The position numbers and the translations under genes are program-made. Positions 45,883 through 55,900 of a stretch of DNA of 64,000 nt are shown in pieces. A model generated the notes under the pieces. That model saw only the letters and a program-made list of their open reading frames with translations. It was not told the origin of the DNA and searched no databases. The stretch comes from Tenacibaculum sp. M341 (GTDB taxonomy: Bacteria > Bacteroidota > Bacteroidia > Flavobacteriales > Flavobacteriaceae), in contig NZ_SJXJ01000008.1 in assembly GCF_004337695.1 (NCBI RefSeq), positions 62,001-126,000 of the forward strand, written 5' to 3'. Within the stretch, counting starts at the first letter, position 1. Each line of letters begins with the position of its first letter.

Positions 45883-46758
45883 ATGAAGTTGAGAATATTT
45901 ATTTTATTGAGCATAGTTTTAATACTATCTAGTTGTGGTTCTAAACGTCAAATAGTTACCAAAACACCACCTAAGCCAATTGTGGTAAAAGAACCTAAAC
46001 ATAAAAATGTTGAAATTCCGGAGGTAAAGCAAACCAAAAAGAAAAAAACTTTTACCAAAAAATCATATGCTGAAACAACAGTTGATTATGTAGAAAAATT
46101 TGCACCAATTGCTGTTAGAGAAATGCATAAATATAAAATACCAGCAAGTATAACTTTAGCACAAGGAATTCTTGAATCAGGAAGTGGAAGAAGTGATTTA
46201 GCAATTAGATCTAACAATCACTTTGGAATAAAGTGCCATAGAGGGTGGAAAGGAAAAAGTGTCACACACGATGATGATAAAAAAGGAGAATGTTTTAGAA
46301 AGTACAAGCATCCTGAAAGTTCATATAAAGACCATTCTGTTTTCTTAACAACTAGAAAAAGATATGCTGGTTTATTTAGATTAAGAACGACTGATTATAA
46401 AGGTTGGGCTTACGGATTAAAAAGAGCTGGTTATGCTACCGATAGAAAATATCCGAATAAATTAATTGCGTTAATTAAAAAGTTTGATCTAGCTAAGTAC
46501 GACAGAGAAAAGAAAATGCCTGTAGTTAAATCCTATGAAAGTTCTAAAACAGTAGCAAGTAGTGAAGTTAAAAGAGAAAGGCCTGTTGCATCAAATACTT
46601 CAGACGATACTCAAACAAGATTCTTTTATAAAGTAGTGAAAGGTGACACGTTGTATTCTATTTCAAAAAAGTTTAAAATTAATTTAAGTGAATTGAAAAG
46701 AATGAATAAACTTAAGAATAATACCATTAGCATTGGTCAGGAATTAATTTTAAAATAA
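45883..46758 (+). CDS. Lipoprotein glucosaminidase with C-terminal LysM domain
   Basis: 291 residues. Lipobox at LILSSC (Cys19). A basic linker is followed by a GH73/Flg-J-type glucosaminidase domain (about 65-205): YKIPASITLAQGILESGSGRSDLAIRSNNHFGIKCH holds the catalytic Glu in ILESG, and KHPESSYKDHSVFLTTRKRYAGLF. A C-terminal LysM domain (about 243-291: FYKVVKGDTLYSISKKFKINLSELKRMNKLKNNTISIGQELIL) binds peptidoglycan. It cleaves cell-wall glycan in the periplasm. Confidence 0.92.
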   Translation: MKLRIFILLSIVLILSSCGSKRQIVTKTPPKPIVVKEPKHKNVEIPEVKQTKKKKTFTKKSYAETTVDYVEKFAPIAVREMHKYKIPASITLAQGILESGSGRSDLAIRSNNHFGIKCHRGWKGKSVTHDDDKKGECFRKYKHPESSYKDHSVFLTTRKRYAGLFRLRTTDYKGWAYGLKRAGYATDRKYPNKLIALIKKFDLAKYDREKKMPVVKSYESSKTVASSEVKRERPVASNTSDDTQTRFFYKVVKGDTLYSISKKFKINLSELKRMNKLKNNTISIGQELILK

Positions 46759-47069
46759 AAAAGAGTAGCAAGTGCTACTCTTATAAGAATTAACTTTCCC
46801 TTCTTCAATTATACGATTTCAAGTTTGATACATAGCTTTTGAAATCTTTAGATCATTAGTTTTATTTTCTACACTCAAATCTATGTGTAACTTTTTTCAA
46901 AAAAAAAGCATAATGAGTAAACAAACAGAAATAATTAGTGAATTGATTTTAAAAATGAGTAAAGTATTCATTTTAGCTTGTGAAAACCACTCTTAGTTAA
47001 CAATGCTATTTTTTTTATTGATTTTTTGGTGATAAGTTTACATATTAATTAGTGTAAAATATATAAGAA
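46759..47069. other. 311-bp intergenic region
   Basis: A hairpin AAGAGTAGCA/TGCTACTCTT (46761-46782) follows the glucosaminidase gene. A 27-codon reading frame at 46913-46996 is not convincing. No TAnnTTTG box was found before the histidine-kinase gene. Confidence 0.5.
46761..46787 (+). terminator. Hairpin after the glucosaminidase gene
   Basis: 10-bp perfect stem with a minimal loop, but only a weak T-run (TTATAAG) follows; probable terminator. Confidence 0.55.
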
Positions 47070-49274
47070 GTGTATTTTAAAAGTTACATACTTACTTTTT
47101 TATTGATTATATCTTTTTTTAAAACGAATGCTCAAAATTTAGAAAAAATGAATGAGCAATTTGATTTAAAAGTAAAGGTGATAGATGAAAATAATAATGA
47201 ACCTATAACAAATGCCCAAATTAGTGTAAATGCTTATACTTCTTTTGGAAATAATGTTGATGGAATATACATAGTTAAGGCAAGATTAAATGATGAATTA
47301 ATAGTAAGACATCCAGATTTTGAAACGGTTAGATATACTATAAAGTCTAGAGAAGAAATAAAGATAATGGTACAAGGTTTACCTAAAAAAGGACGATTAT
47401 CTTTTTTTAGAACCAAGAAAGTTGATATGTATCAACAATCTATTGATTCTGCAATGTTTTATAAAGAAAAAGATTTAGATAAAAGTTTGTGTTTTGTAGA
47501 AGAAGCTCTGGAGTTGAATCAATCAAAACAAAGAAGTGCAAATACTTACAAAGTTTTAGGAGATATATATTTTCATTGGAAACAATACGATATTGCTATT
47601 AGCAATTATAAAATCTCATTACAGATTTATGAAAAAGTAGAAACATTACTACAGTTAGCCAAAACTCAGTATTTAGCTAAAGAATATCAAGAAAGCGAAA
47701 AGTCATATCGTGAATTACAAAGTAAAAGTTTAAGTAATTATGATAAAGTACAAGTTTTTCAAGGTTTGGCAGATGCTCAATTAGCTAGTAAAGAATTTAA
47801 AGAAGCTACAGCAAATTATCAAAAAGGATTAGAAATAGCAGAAGTAAAATCTATAAAAGAAATTGTACCAGATTTAAATGCTAAAATAGCGAACTCTTAT
47901 GCTAAACAAGGAAATATAAGAAAGGCTAAAAAGGTATATAAGAACACCTTAAAAATTTCAGAAGAATCTAAAAATTCATCTTTAGAAGTACAACAAGAAG
48001 TAGCAGATTTTTTTAACGAAACAAGGCAATATGATGACGAGATTAAACTTCGAAAAGAAATTTTAAAAAATGTAGATAAAAATCTTAAAAAAAGAAAGAA
48101 AAATAAAGAGCATAATTTAAAGGAAAAAATAAAAGCAGAAGCAAAAGATTCACTTACTTCTCAAAAGATGAACTACAAAATTGGTAGTGCTTATGTGTTG
48201 AAGCAAGAATATCCTGAAGCAATAGAATATTTGGAGAAAAGTATTGAAGAAGCTGATAAAAAAGAAGATTTAGAAGTGCAAAAGCACGCTACACGAAAAT
48301 TATCTGAAGTGTATGCTACGGTGGGAGATTATATAAAAGCTTTAAGAAGTTACAGAGATTTTGTTGATATTGTTGATACACTTTATATTAAGAAAGAACA
48401 GGAGATTTACCAGATAAAAAGACTCACAAAGAAAATAGCAGATAATCAGAGTAGAATAGCCATTTTAGAAAAGGATAAAGAATTATCTGAAAGTAAAATT
48501 AATATTGCAATAAAGGATAAAGAAATTACGATAGAAAAAAGTAGAAGGCAACAGATTGTTATTTATTCTTTAATAGGAGGTTTATTATTGATGAGTTTAT
48601 TGGCTTTTTATAAGCACAGATCCAATCAAAAACAACAATTAGCAAATAACTTGTTAGCTTTAAAATCAATGCGTTCACAAATGAATCCGCATTTTATTTT
48701 TAACGCCTTAAATTCAGTAAATAGTTTTATTGCCGTAAATGATGAAAGAAATGCAAATAGATATTTATCCGAATTTTCAGTATTAATGAGATCTGTTTTA
48801 GAGAATTCAGATGAAGATTTCATTCCTTTTACCAAAGAAATTGAATTGTTAGATCTTTATGTAAAACTAGAGCATAATCGCTTTCAAGATAAATTTGATT
48901 ACGAAATAGATGTGGATAAATCCATAAACTTAGAAGAATACAGAATACCACCAATGCTTTTACAGCCTTATATAGAAAATGCTATTTGGCATGGTTTACG
49001 ATACAGAAAAGAAAAAGGAAATTTATTTATATGTATAAAACAAGCAAGTGAAGATTCTATAGCTATTATTATACAAGATAATGGTATCGGAAGAAAGCAG
49101 TCGCTTGCTATGAAAACAAAAAATCAACTAAAACAAAAGTCAAAAGGAATGAGCACTATTAAAAATAGAATTGCCATTTTAAATGACATGTATCAAGATA
49201 AAGTATCAGTACAAATTTCTGATGTAAATGAAGATGGAAGTGGTACAAAAGTAATATTAACCTTAAAAAAATAA
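47070..49274 (+). CDS. LytS-type sensor histidine kinase with TPR sensor region
   Basis: 734 residues, GTG start. Order: signal peptide (MYFKSYILTFLLIISFFKTNAQ); a carboxypeptidase-regulatory-like domain (about 30-105); tetratricopeptide repeats (about 120-440) in the periplasm; a coiled coil (about 440-490); one transmembrane helix (496-514); the His_kinase domain with phospho-acceptor His541 (MRSQMNPHFIFNALNSVNSFI); and a HATPase domain (N-box ENAIWHGLRYR, G-box IIQDNGIGRKQS, G2 SGTKVILTL). It is followed 2 bp later by its LytTR response regulator. Signal unknown; TPR repeats suggest sensing by protein contact. Confidence 0.93.
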   Translation: MYFKSYILTFLLIISFFKTNAQNLEKMNEQFDLKVKVIDENNNEPITNAQISVNAYTSFGNNVDGIYIVKARLNDELIVRHPDFETVRYTIKSREEIKIMVQGLPKKGRLSFFRTKKVDMYQQSIDSAMFYKEKDLDKSLCFVEEALELNQSKQRSANTYKVLGDIYFHWKQYDIAISNYKISLQIYEKVETLLQLAKTQYLAKEYQESEKSYRELQSKSLSNYDKVQVFQGLADAQLASKEFKEATANYQKGLEIAEVKSIKEIVPDLNAKIANSYAKQGNIRKAKKVYKNTLKISEESKNSSLEVQQEVADFFNETRQYDDEIKLRKEILKNVDKNLKKRKKNKEHNLKEKIKAEAKDSLTSQKMNYKIGSAYVLKQEYPEAIEYLEKSIEEADKKEDLEVQKHATRKLSEVYATVGDYIKALRSYRDFVDIVDTLYIKKEQEIYQIKRLTKKIADNQSRIAILEKDKELSESKINIAIKDKEITIEKSRRQQIVIYSLIGGLLLMSLLAFYKHRSNQKQQLANNLLALKSMRSQMNPHFIFNALNSVNSFIAVNDERNANRYLSEFSVLMRSVLENSDEDFIPFTKEIELLDLYVKLEHNRFQDKFDYEIDVDKSINLEEYRIPPMLLQPYIENAIWHGLRYRKEKGNLFICIKQASEDSIAIIIQDNGIGRKQSLAMKTKNQLKQKSKGMSTIKNRIAILNDMYQDKVSVQISDVNEDGSGTKVILTLKK

Positions 49275-49276
49275 CT

Positions 49277-50011
49277 ATGACCAAACTAAAGACAATTATT
49301 GTAGAAGACGAAAAGATAAGTAGAGATATTTTAAGAAATTACGTAGGAAAATACTGTCCGAATATTGAATTATTAGGAGAAGCATCTAATATTGATGAGG
49401 CTCACGAGTTAATTAAAAAGTATGATTTAGATTTGGTGTTTTTAGACGTAGAAATGCCTTTTGGTAATGCTTTTGATTTATTAGAAAAAGTAGAAAATAA
49501 AACCTTTGAAACAGTATTTGTAACAGCTTACGATCATTACGCGATAGAGGCATTAAATAATCAGGCAACTTACTATTTATTAAAGCCAATTTCTATTGAT
49601 GAGCTAATTAAGGCAGTTGCTTTAGTAACAGAGATAAAAGAAAAAGAAAACGAATTACAGAACCAGGTTTTAACACCTAAAACTACAGTAGTAAAAGGAA
49701 AAATAACTGTTCCGTCGCAAGATGGTTTTGAGGTTATAAATGTTGAAGAAATTTTATTTTGTAAAGCAGATGATAATTATACAGAAATTCATTTAGCAAA
49801 CACAAAAAGAATTGTGAGTAAAACACTGAAGCATTTTGAAGAAGTTTTAAAAGAATATCCTTTTGCTAGAATTCATAAATCTTATTTAGTAAATATTAAC
49901 TCTATCATCAGATATAAAAAAGGAAAAGGCGGAAGTGTTGAGTTAACCAATGGAAAAGAAATTCTAGTATCAGCCTCTAAAAAAGGGAATTTATTAGCGT
50001 ATTTTAAATAA
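49277..50011 (+). CDS. LytTR-family response regulator
   Basis: 244 residues. Receiver domain with acidic pocket VEDEK and phospho-acceptor Asp57 (LDLVFLDVEMPFGNAFDLL), then KPIS with the conserved Lys. The C-terminal LytTR DNA-binding domain is KITVPSQDGFEVINVEEILFCKADDNYTEIH..FARIHKSYLVNINSIIRYKKGKGGSVELTNGKEILVSASKK. It pairs with the kinase 47070-49274. Targets not visible; the two genes form a closed cassette. Confidence 0.96.
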   Translation: MTKLKTIIVEDEKISRDILRNYVGKYCPNIELLGEASNIDEAHELIKKYDLDLVFLDVEMPFGNAFDLLEKVENKTFETVFVTAYDHYAIEALNNQATYYLLKPISIDELIKAVALVTEIKEKENELQNQVLTPKTTVVKGKITVPSQDGFEVINVEEILFCKADDNYTEIHLANTKRIVSKTLKHFEEVLKEYPFARIHKSYLVNINSIIRYKKGKGGSVELTNGKEILVSASKKGNLLAYFK

Positions 50012-50106
50012 AAAGTTAAAAAGATAGCGTAAAGTTTATGTTTTTTACTGAGTTATTTTTTGTTGATAAAAAGATGTGTTTTTTTAAAATCAGAAAGGAA
50101 AAGAAA

Positions 50107-50114
50107 TAACTTTG
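50107..50114 (+). promoter_or_regulatory. -7 box of the gamma-carbonic-anhydrase gene, at the edge of the tandem repeat
   Basis: TAACTTTG matches TAnnTTTG. Its last bases are the first bases of the heptamer repeat, so transcription would start inside the repeat. Confidence 0.5.
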
Positions 50115-50164
50115 ATAATTGATAATTGATAATTGATAATTGATAATTGATAATTGATAATTGA
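50112..50164 (+). repeat. Heptanucleotide tandem repeat (TTGATAA), about 7.6 copies, in the 5' leader
   Basis: The unit TTGATAA is repeated without a single mismatch for 53 bp. It lies between a -7 box and the ATG at 50172 (7 bp after the repeat). Such arrays vary in copy number by slippage. Confidence 0.92.
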
Positions 50165-50171
50165 AGAAAAT

Positions 50172-50687
50172 ATGCCAATAATAAAACCAGTTAGAGGAAA
50201 AGCACCTCAAATATCAGAAGATTGTTACATAGCTGAAAATGCTACTATTGTAGGAGAAGTAACTATAGGAAAACAATGTAGTGTATGGTTTAACGCTGTA
50301 ATAAGAGGAGATGTTCACTTTATAAAAATTGGAAATAAAGTAAACATTCAAGATGGAGCAGTAATTCATGCAACCTATCAAAAATCACCAACCACTATTG
50401 GAAATAATGTTTCTATCGGACATAATGCAATTGTACATGGCTGTACAATTCATGACAATGTTTTAGTAGGAATGGGAAGTATCATTATGGACGATTGTAT
50501 TATTGAAAGTAATACAATAATAGCAGCAGGAGCAGTCGTAACTAAAAATACTCATGTAAAAAGTGGAAGTATATATGCAGGAGTACCAGCAAAAAAAGTA
50601 AAAGACATTTCTCCAGAGTTAACTTCTGGAGAGGTAGATAGAATTGCAAACAATTACGTTAAATATTCAAGTTGGTTTAAAGAATAG
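50172..50687 (+). CDS. Gamma-carbonic-anhydrase-like left-handed beta-helix protein
   Basis: 171 residues. Hexapeptide repeats (TIVGEVTIGKQCSVWFNAVIRGD, KIGNKVNIQDGAVIHAT, TIGNNVSIGHNAIVHGC, MGSIIMDDCIIESNTIIAAGAVV) form a left-handed parallel beta-helix. The gamma-CA residues RGD, NIQD, the metal His of VIH, and the two His of GHNAIVHG are present, so the zinc site looks intact. Whether it is an active carbonic anhydrase or a related YrdA/PaaY protein is undecided. I start at the ATG at 50172; the frame opens within the repeat at 50154. Confidence 0.9.
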   Translation: MPIIKPVRGKAPQISEDCYIAENATIVGEVTIGKQCSVWFNAVIRGDVHFIKIGNKVNIQDGAVIHATYQKSPTTIGNNVSIGHNAIVHGCTIHDNVLVGMGSIIMDDCIIESNTIIAAGAVVTKNTHVKSGSIYAGVPAKKVKDISPELTSGEVDRIANNYVKYSSWFKE

Positions 50688-50702
50688 CAAACAGTAAAGT
50701 GT

Positions 50703-50749
50703 TAAAAAAAGTGAAGCCAAGAATCATTTCACAATCATTCAAGGCTTCA
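50703..50749 (-). terminator. Terminator of the minus-strand gene 50790-51206
   Basis: TGAAGCC (50712-50718) pairs with GGCTTCA (50743-50749). On the minus strand CTTTTTTT follows (50704-50711), as expected for a terminator. Confidence 0.6.
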
Positions 50750-50789
50750 ACTACAAAAAACTAATTATCTAATTATCAAAATTCTAAAA

Positions 50790-51206
50790 CTATGCTCGTT
50801 TTGTTTTATCTATTTTCATCTTTCTCTTACTCATTCTCCTGTGTTTTCTAGTAAGATGCTTTTCATATTTTTCAAACTGTTGATTATCTAAAATATTCTT
50901 CATTCTGTTTTTTAAAGCTATTTTAGCATCCAATTCATTCATTTTTAGTTGAAATCTTTCGTCTTTAGTAAGCTTTTTCATTTCTTCTCTAGACTTTCGA
51001 TTTTTTTTCTTGGCAATACTTTCGGCAATTAATGGACGAATTTTGTTTTGCTGGCCTTTAGATAAATCTAAATGTAAAGTCATTTTTTTTAAGGTCAGTT
51101 CAGTTCTTTGTTCAACTGTAAATTGATCTTTTTTCTCTTTTCTTTTCTGGGCTGTACTAGTGATTACTAATCCTAATACTAGTAAAATTGAAAGTATTTT
51201 CTTCAT
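50790..51206 (-). CDS. Small exported basic protein, Spy/CpxP-like
   Basis: 138 residues. A signal peptide (MKKILSILLVLGLVITSTAQ) precedes a very basic, helical body rich in Lys/Arg (VEQRTELTLKKMTLHLDLSKGQQNKIRPLIAESIAKKKNRK, then LKMNELDAKIALKNRMKNILDNQQFEKYEK). The LTLKKM...L.L...Q...I and L..EQF.KY pattern resembles the LTxxQ-type helical repeats of periplasmic Spy/CpxP-like or 'DUF4890' proteins. Function not established. Gene orientation is opposite to the riboswitch operon. Confidence 0.8.
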   Translation of the reverse strand: MKKILSILLVLGLVITSTAQKRKEKKDQFTVEQRTELTLKKMTLHLDLSKGQQNKIRPLIAESIAKKKNRKSREEMKKLTKDERFQLKMNELDAKIALKNRMKNILDNQQFEKYEKHLTRKHRRMSKRKMKIDKTKRA

Positions 51207-51300
51207 ATTTCTCTATCTTTTAAATTACAATTCTAAGACCATAGAAAAATGAAAAGGTTTAATCAAGAAAAAAATATTTTCAAAAAAAATCAATAAAAAC

Positions 51301-51332
51301 TTGCATATTAAAATTTTATAATTGAATATTTG
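51301..51332 (+). promoter_or_regulatory. Candidate promoter of the SAM-riboswitch operon
   Basis: TTG (51301-51303), 21 nt, then AATATTTG (51325-51332), one mismatch from TAnnTTTG. The start would fall about 25 nt before the riboswitch. Confidence 0.5.
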
Positions 51333-51359
51333 TATTCGAAAAGTTCAATGACTTATTAA

Positions 51360-51505
51360 TTATGTTATCAAGAAAGGTGGAGGGATTAGACCCTATGAAG
51401 CCTTAGCAACCCTTTACATTTGCAAAATCTTAATTTGTATGTGTAAAGAAGGTGCTACATTCTACCATATTGAAATTTTAAATTTCAAAAAAGGATAGAT
51501 AACCA
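51360..51505 (+). promoter_or_regulatory. SAM-I (S-box) riboswitch
   Basis: Conserved core in the right order: GTTATCAAGAAAGGTGGAGG then GATTAGACCCTATGAAGC and CTTAGCAACC, a hairpin (CTTTACA..TGTAAAG), AAGGTGCTACATTCTACC, a third hairpin (GAAATTT/AAATTTC), and closing GATAGATAAC. P1 is GTTATC (51364-51369) with GATAAC (51498-51503). It senses S-adenosylmethionine and represses the downstream methionine genes when SAM is plentiful. The leader to the metY ATG is another 140 nt and contains a further hairpin. Confidence 0.93.
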
Positions 51506-51579
51506 GCAGAAGTTTTTTAATATTCTATGTTACCAAAAAAGCTTCCTATAATTTCTTAATAACATTTTTCTAGTAAGCA

Positions 51580-51597
51580 ACATCTAAGTTTAGATGT
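51580..51597 (+). terminator. Hairpin in the SAM riboswitch expression platform
   Basis: ACATCTAA (51580-51587) pairs with TTAGATGT (51590-51597), followed by a T-rich tract (GTCTTGACTTTTGTTTT). Could be the regulated terminator; the tract is not a clean T-run, so uncertain. Confidence 0.4.
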
Positions 51598-51644
51598 GTC
51601 TTGACTTTTGTTTTAATTTATTATTAACTCAAAAAATAAGAAAA

Positions 51645-52937
51645 ATGAGTACTCAAAAATTTGCAACAAATGCATTACATGCCGGACACAATGTGACTGA
51701 AAACGGTGGAACTAGGGCAGTTCCTATTTATCAAACAACTTCATATGTATTTGATCATTCAGATCATGCAGCAAATTTATTTTCACTAAAAGAATTAGGT
51801 TTTATTTATACACGATTAAATAATCCAACTAATCAAATTCTTCAAGAACGTTTAGCTGCTCTAGAAGGGGGAGTAGGAGCGGTAGTTTTTGCCTCAGGAA
51901 CCGCTGCAATATCTACAGGTTTATTAACTCTATTAAAAGCAGGAGATCACATAGTAGCATCGAGTAGTTTGTACGGAGGAACTTACAATTTATTGAATGT
52001 TACCTTACCAAGATTAGGAATTACAACCACTTTTGTTGATGCTTCTAAGCCAGAAAGTTTTTCTGATGCTGTACAAGAAAATACAAGAGCATTTTTCGTT
52101 GAGTCATTGGGTAACCCAAAGTTAGATGTATTAGATTTAGAAGAAATTTCAAAGCATGCTAAGGCAGCTAAAGTTCCTTTTATTGTAGACAATACAGTAG
52201 CTACACCAGCTTTATTGAATCCGATTAAGCATGGAGCAAATATTGTTATTCATTCATTAACAAAATACATAGGAGGACAAGGGAATTCTTTAGGAGGAGC
52301 TATTATTGATGCTGGAACTTTTGATTGGTCTAATGGAAAGTTTCCTGAATTTACAGAACCTTCAGCAGGATATCATGGACTAAAATATCATGAAACTTTA
52401 GGAGCTGCTTCCTATACATTTAAATTAATTTTAGAAGGATTAAGAGATTTCGGAGGCGCATTAAGTCCTACCAATGCTTTTAATATCATTCAAGGATTAG
52501 AAACTTTAGAAGTTCGAATAGAAAAACATAGTCAAAATGCTTTAGCAATTGCAAAATGGTTAGAAGGTAAAGACGAAGTAAGCTGGGTAAACTATCCTGG
52601 TTTAGAAAGTAGTGCACATAACGAAAAAGCAAAAAAATATTTACCAAAAGGACAAAGTGGTATTGTAACTTTTGGAATAAAAGGAGGTTTTGATGCAGCA
52701 AAAGCAGTAGCAGATAACACAAAATTATTTTCTTTATTAGCCAATATTGGTGATACAAAATCATTAATTATTCACCCAGCTAGTACTACACATCAACAAT
52801 TAACAGAGCAAGAACAAGAGAGCGCAGGAGTTACAAGTGATCTTATTCGTTTATCAGTTGGTTTAGAAAATATAGAAGATTTAAAGAACGATTTAGAAGA
52901 AGCATTCGCAACTATTCCTAAAGAGATTTTAGTATAA
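51645..52937 (+). CDS. metY: O-acetylhomoserine aminocarboxypropyltransferase/sulfhydrylase
   Basis: 430 residues from the ATG at 51645 (MSTQKFATNALHAGHNVTENGGTRAVPIYQTTSYVF). It converts O-acetylhomoserine and sulfide to homocysteine. Cys/Met-metabolism PLP family: GFIYTRLNNPTNQILQERLAALEGGVGAVVFASGTAAI, PLP-lysine in VIHSLTKYIGGQGNSLGGAI, and the long insertion and length (about 430) set it apart from cystathionine synthases. First gene after the SAM-I riboswitch. It should use sulfide made by the sulfate-reduction genes downstream. Confidence 0.95.
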   Translation: MSTQKFATNALHAGHNVTENGGTRAVPIYQTTSYVFDHSDHAANLFSLKELGFIYTRLNNPTNQILQERLAALEGGVGAVVFASGTAAISTGLLTLLKAGDHIVASSSLYGGTYNLLNVTLPRLGITTTFVDASKPESFSDAVQENTRAFFVESLGNPKLDVLDLEEISKHAKAAKVPFIVDNTVATPALLNPIKHGANIVIHSLTKYIGGQGNSLGGAIIDAGTFDWSNGKFPEFTEPSAGYHGLKYHETLGAASYTFKLILEGLRDFGGALSPTNAFNIIQGLETLEVRIEKHSQNALAIAKWLEGKDEVSWVNYPGLESSAHNEKAKKYLPKGQSGIVTFGIKGGFDAAKAVADNTKLFSLLANIGDTKSLIIHPASTTHQQLTEQEQESAGVTSDLIRLSVGLENIEDLKNDLEEAFATIPKEILV

Positions 52938-52982
52938 AGGTTACAACTTGTTTTTAAAATAATACCATTTTAAAAGAACATT

Positions 52983-55900
52983 ATGGATCGTAAGTACGAT
53001 TTACATCAAATAACAATTCTTAGTTATATTACAGAAAGCGGTACTAAAATTACCAACCTACCATTAAGTTACCAACTTTTTGGTAAGCCATTAGGTACCG
53101 CACCTGTAATATTAATCAATCATGCTTTAACAGGTAACAGTAATGTAGCAGGAGAAGAAGGTTGGTGGAAAGATATTATTGGAAGCAATAAGGTAATAGA
53201 TACTGAAAAATATACAACTTTGTGTTTCAATATTCCAGGTAATGGTTATGATAATTTTTTAATTGATAATTATAAAGATTTTGTAGCAAGAGATATTGCA
53301 AGTATCTTTTTAGAAGGATTACAGGAGTTAAAAATAGATCAATTATTTGCTTTAATTGGAGGTTCATTAGGAGGAGGAATTGCTTGGGAAATGGTAACTA
53401 TCAATCCAATAATAACTCAACATTTAATTCCCATCGCAACCGATTGGAAATCGACAGATTGGTTAATTGCTAATTGTCAAATTCAAGAACAATTTTTAGT
53501 AAACTCAAGTAATCCATTGCACGATGCTCGTATGCATGCAATGTTGTGTTATCGTACACCAAAATCTTTCAATAATAGATTTCAAAGAACAAAAAACGAA
53601 GAGTTACAAATATTTAATGTAGAAAGCTGGTTGTTGCATCATGGTAAAAAACTGCAAGAACGTTATCAATTGGCGTCTTACAAATTGATGAATCAATTAT
53701 TAAAAACAATAGATGTTACAAGAGAAAGAGAGCAAATTGATGTTCTTGAAAAAATTGAAGCATTTATACATATTGTAGGTGTAGATTCTGATTTGTTTTT
53801 TACTGCGGAAGAAAATAGAGATACTTATAAAAAACTAGCCGCTAATAATCCACAGGTAACCTATAATGAAATAAATTCTATACACGGGCATGATGCTTTT
53901 TTGATGGAATACGAACAACTAAAAAAAATATTGAATCCTATATTTAATAAAGAAGAACAAAAAATGAAAGTATTAAAGTTTGGAGGAAAATCTCTTTCAA
54001 ATAAAGGAATAGAGAGAGTTTTAGATATCATAGAAAATAAAATTAATAATAAAGAAAAGATAGCTGTAGTTGTTTCTGCCAGAGGAAATGCAACAGATGA
54101 GTTGGAAGAGATGTTAGAAAAAGCATCAAAGAACGAAGCATATCAAGAACAACTAGAAGCATTCAGATATCAGCAAACAAAAATAACTCCACTAATAGAT
54201 TATTCAATAGAATTTGAACGTCTACAAAAAATATTAGAAGGAGTTCATTTATTAGGAGATTATAGTCAAAAAATAAAAGACGAGGTATTAGCACAAGGAG
54301 AACTATTGTCTGTAAAAACTATAGCAGAGCTTTTACAACAAAGAGGGATTAATGCTAAAGCAACAGATGCAAGAGGTTTATTAAAAACAGATGAAAAGTT
54401 TGGAAATGCACAACCTATAGAAGAGGTGTCTAAAGAAAATGTAGTTGCTCATTTTGATAAGCACAATGGAGATACGGTAAATGTAGTGACTGGATTTATT
54501 GCCTCTAACCTAAAAAATGAAACAACAACTTTAGGTCGAAATGGAAGTAATTACACAGCTTCATTATTGGCAAATTATTTAAATGCCGAAGAGTTACAAA
54601 ATTATACCCATGTAAATGGAATATATACAGCAAATCCTGATTTAGTGGAAGATGCAAAAAAGATAGATAAATTATCTTTTTCAGAAGCAAATGAATTAGC
54701 AAGTTTTGGAGCCAATATTTTACATGCAAAAACGATAATTCCATTATTAGAGAAAAATATAAACCTTAGAATATTAAATACGTTTAATGTTGAAGATACA
54801 GGAACTTTAATAACAGAAAAAGCAACATCAAAAGGTATAAAATCTTTATCTGTGTTAGAAGATGTGGCGCTACTGAATTTTGAAGGAAGAGGTTTGTTAG
54901 GAAAAGTAGGAGTAGATGCTAGAATATTCAAAGCTTTAAGTCATCACGATATTAGTATAAGTATTATTTCTCAAGGTTCATCAGAAAGAGGAATCGGATT
55001 AATTGTAAAAAAGAATGAAGCAGAAAAAGCGGTAAATGCTTTAGAAAAAGAGTTTGAACAAGATCTTTATAACAAAGATGTAAGTCAAATTTCAATTGTA
55101 AGTGATGTTGCAGTAATTTCTATCATCGGACAAGATTTAAGTGAATTTCATCGTCCTTATAATTCGTTAATTAAAAATCAGATTACACCATTGCTTTTTA
55201 ATAATACCATTACTGGTAAAAATGTAAGTTTAGTGGTTAAAAAGTCAGAGCTTCATAAAGCTTTAAATGTAATTCACGGACAAGTTTTTGGAATTGCTAA
55301 AAAAATAAATATAGCTGTTTTCGGTAAAGGATTAGTAGGAGGTACACTAATAAATCAAGTGTTAGATAATTTAAAAAATGTATTGGATAGAAGAAAAATC
55401 CATCTAAATATTTTTGCGATATCAAATTCTAAAAAAGTTTTATTAACTAAAAACGGAGTTGATAATAATTGGAATGAAAATCTAACAAATCAAAATGAAG
55501 AAGCGTTTTTAGTAGATACTGTTATCGATTTTGCTAAAAAACATCATTTAGAAAATTTAATTGCAGTAGATAACACGGCAAGTACCGATTTTGTAGAAAA
55601 TTATATTCCATTAATTGAAGCAGGTTTTAACTTGGTTTCTTCAAATAAAATAGCAAATACAGTTTCACATTCTTTTTACAAAGAATTAAGGAAAACGTTA
55701 GAAAAACACAACAAAACGTATTTATATGAAACTAATGTTGGTGCAGGTTTACCGTTGATAGATACCATCAAATTATTACACGATTCAGGAGAAAATATCA
55801 CACGAATAAGAGGTGTTTTTTCAGGGTCATTGAGTTATATTTTTAATAGATTTTCTTCGGAAGAAGTGTCTTTTTCAGAAGTATTAGAAGAAGCAATTAA

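Noticed and set aside
46913-46996. 27-codon frame before the histidine kinase
   Set aside because: Short, no promoter, no similarity I recognise; chance expectation in AT-rich DNA.
50112-50164. Possible CRISPR array
   Set aside because: The unit is 7 bp without spacers; it is a simple tandem repeat.
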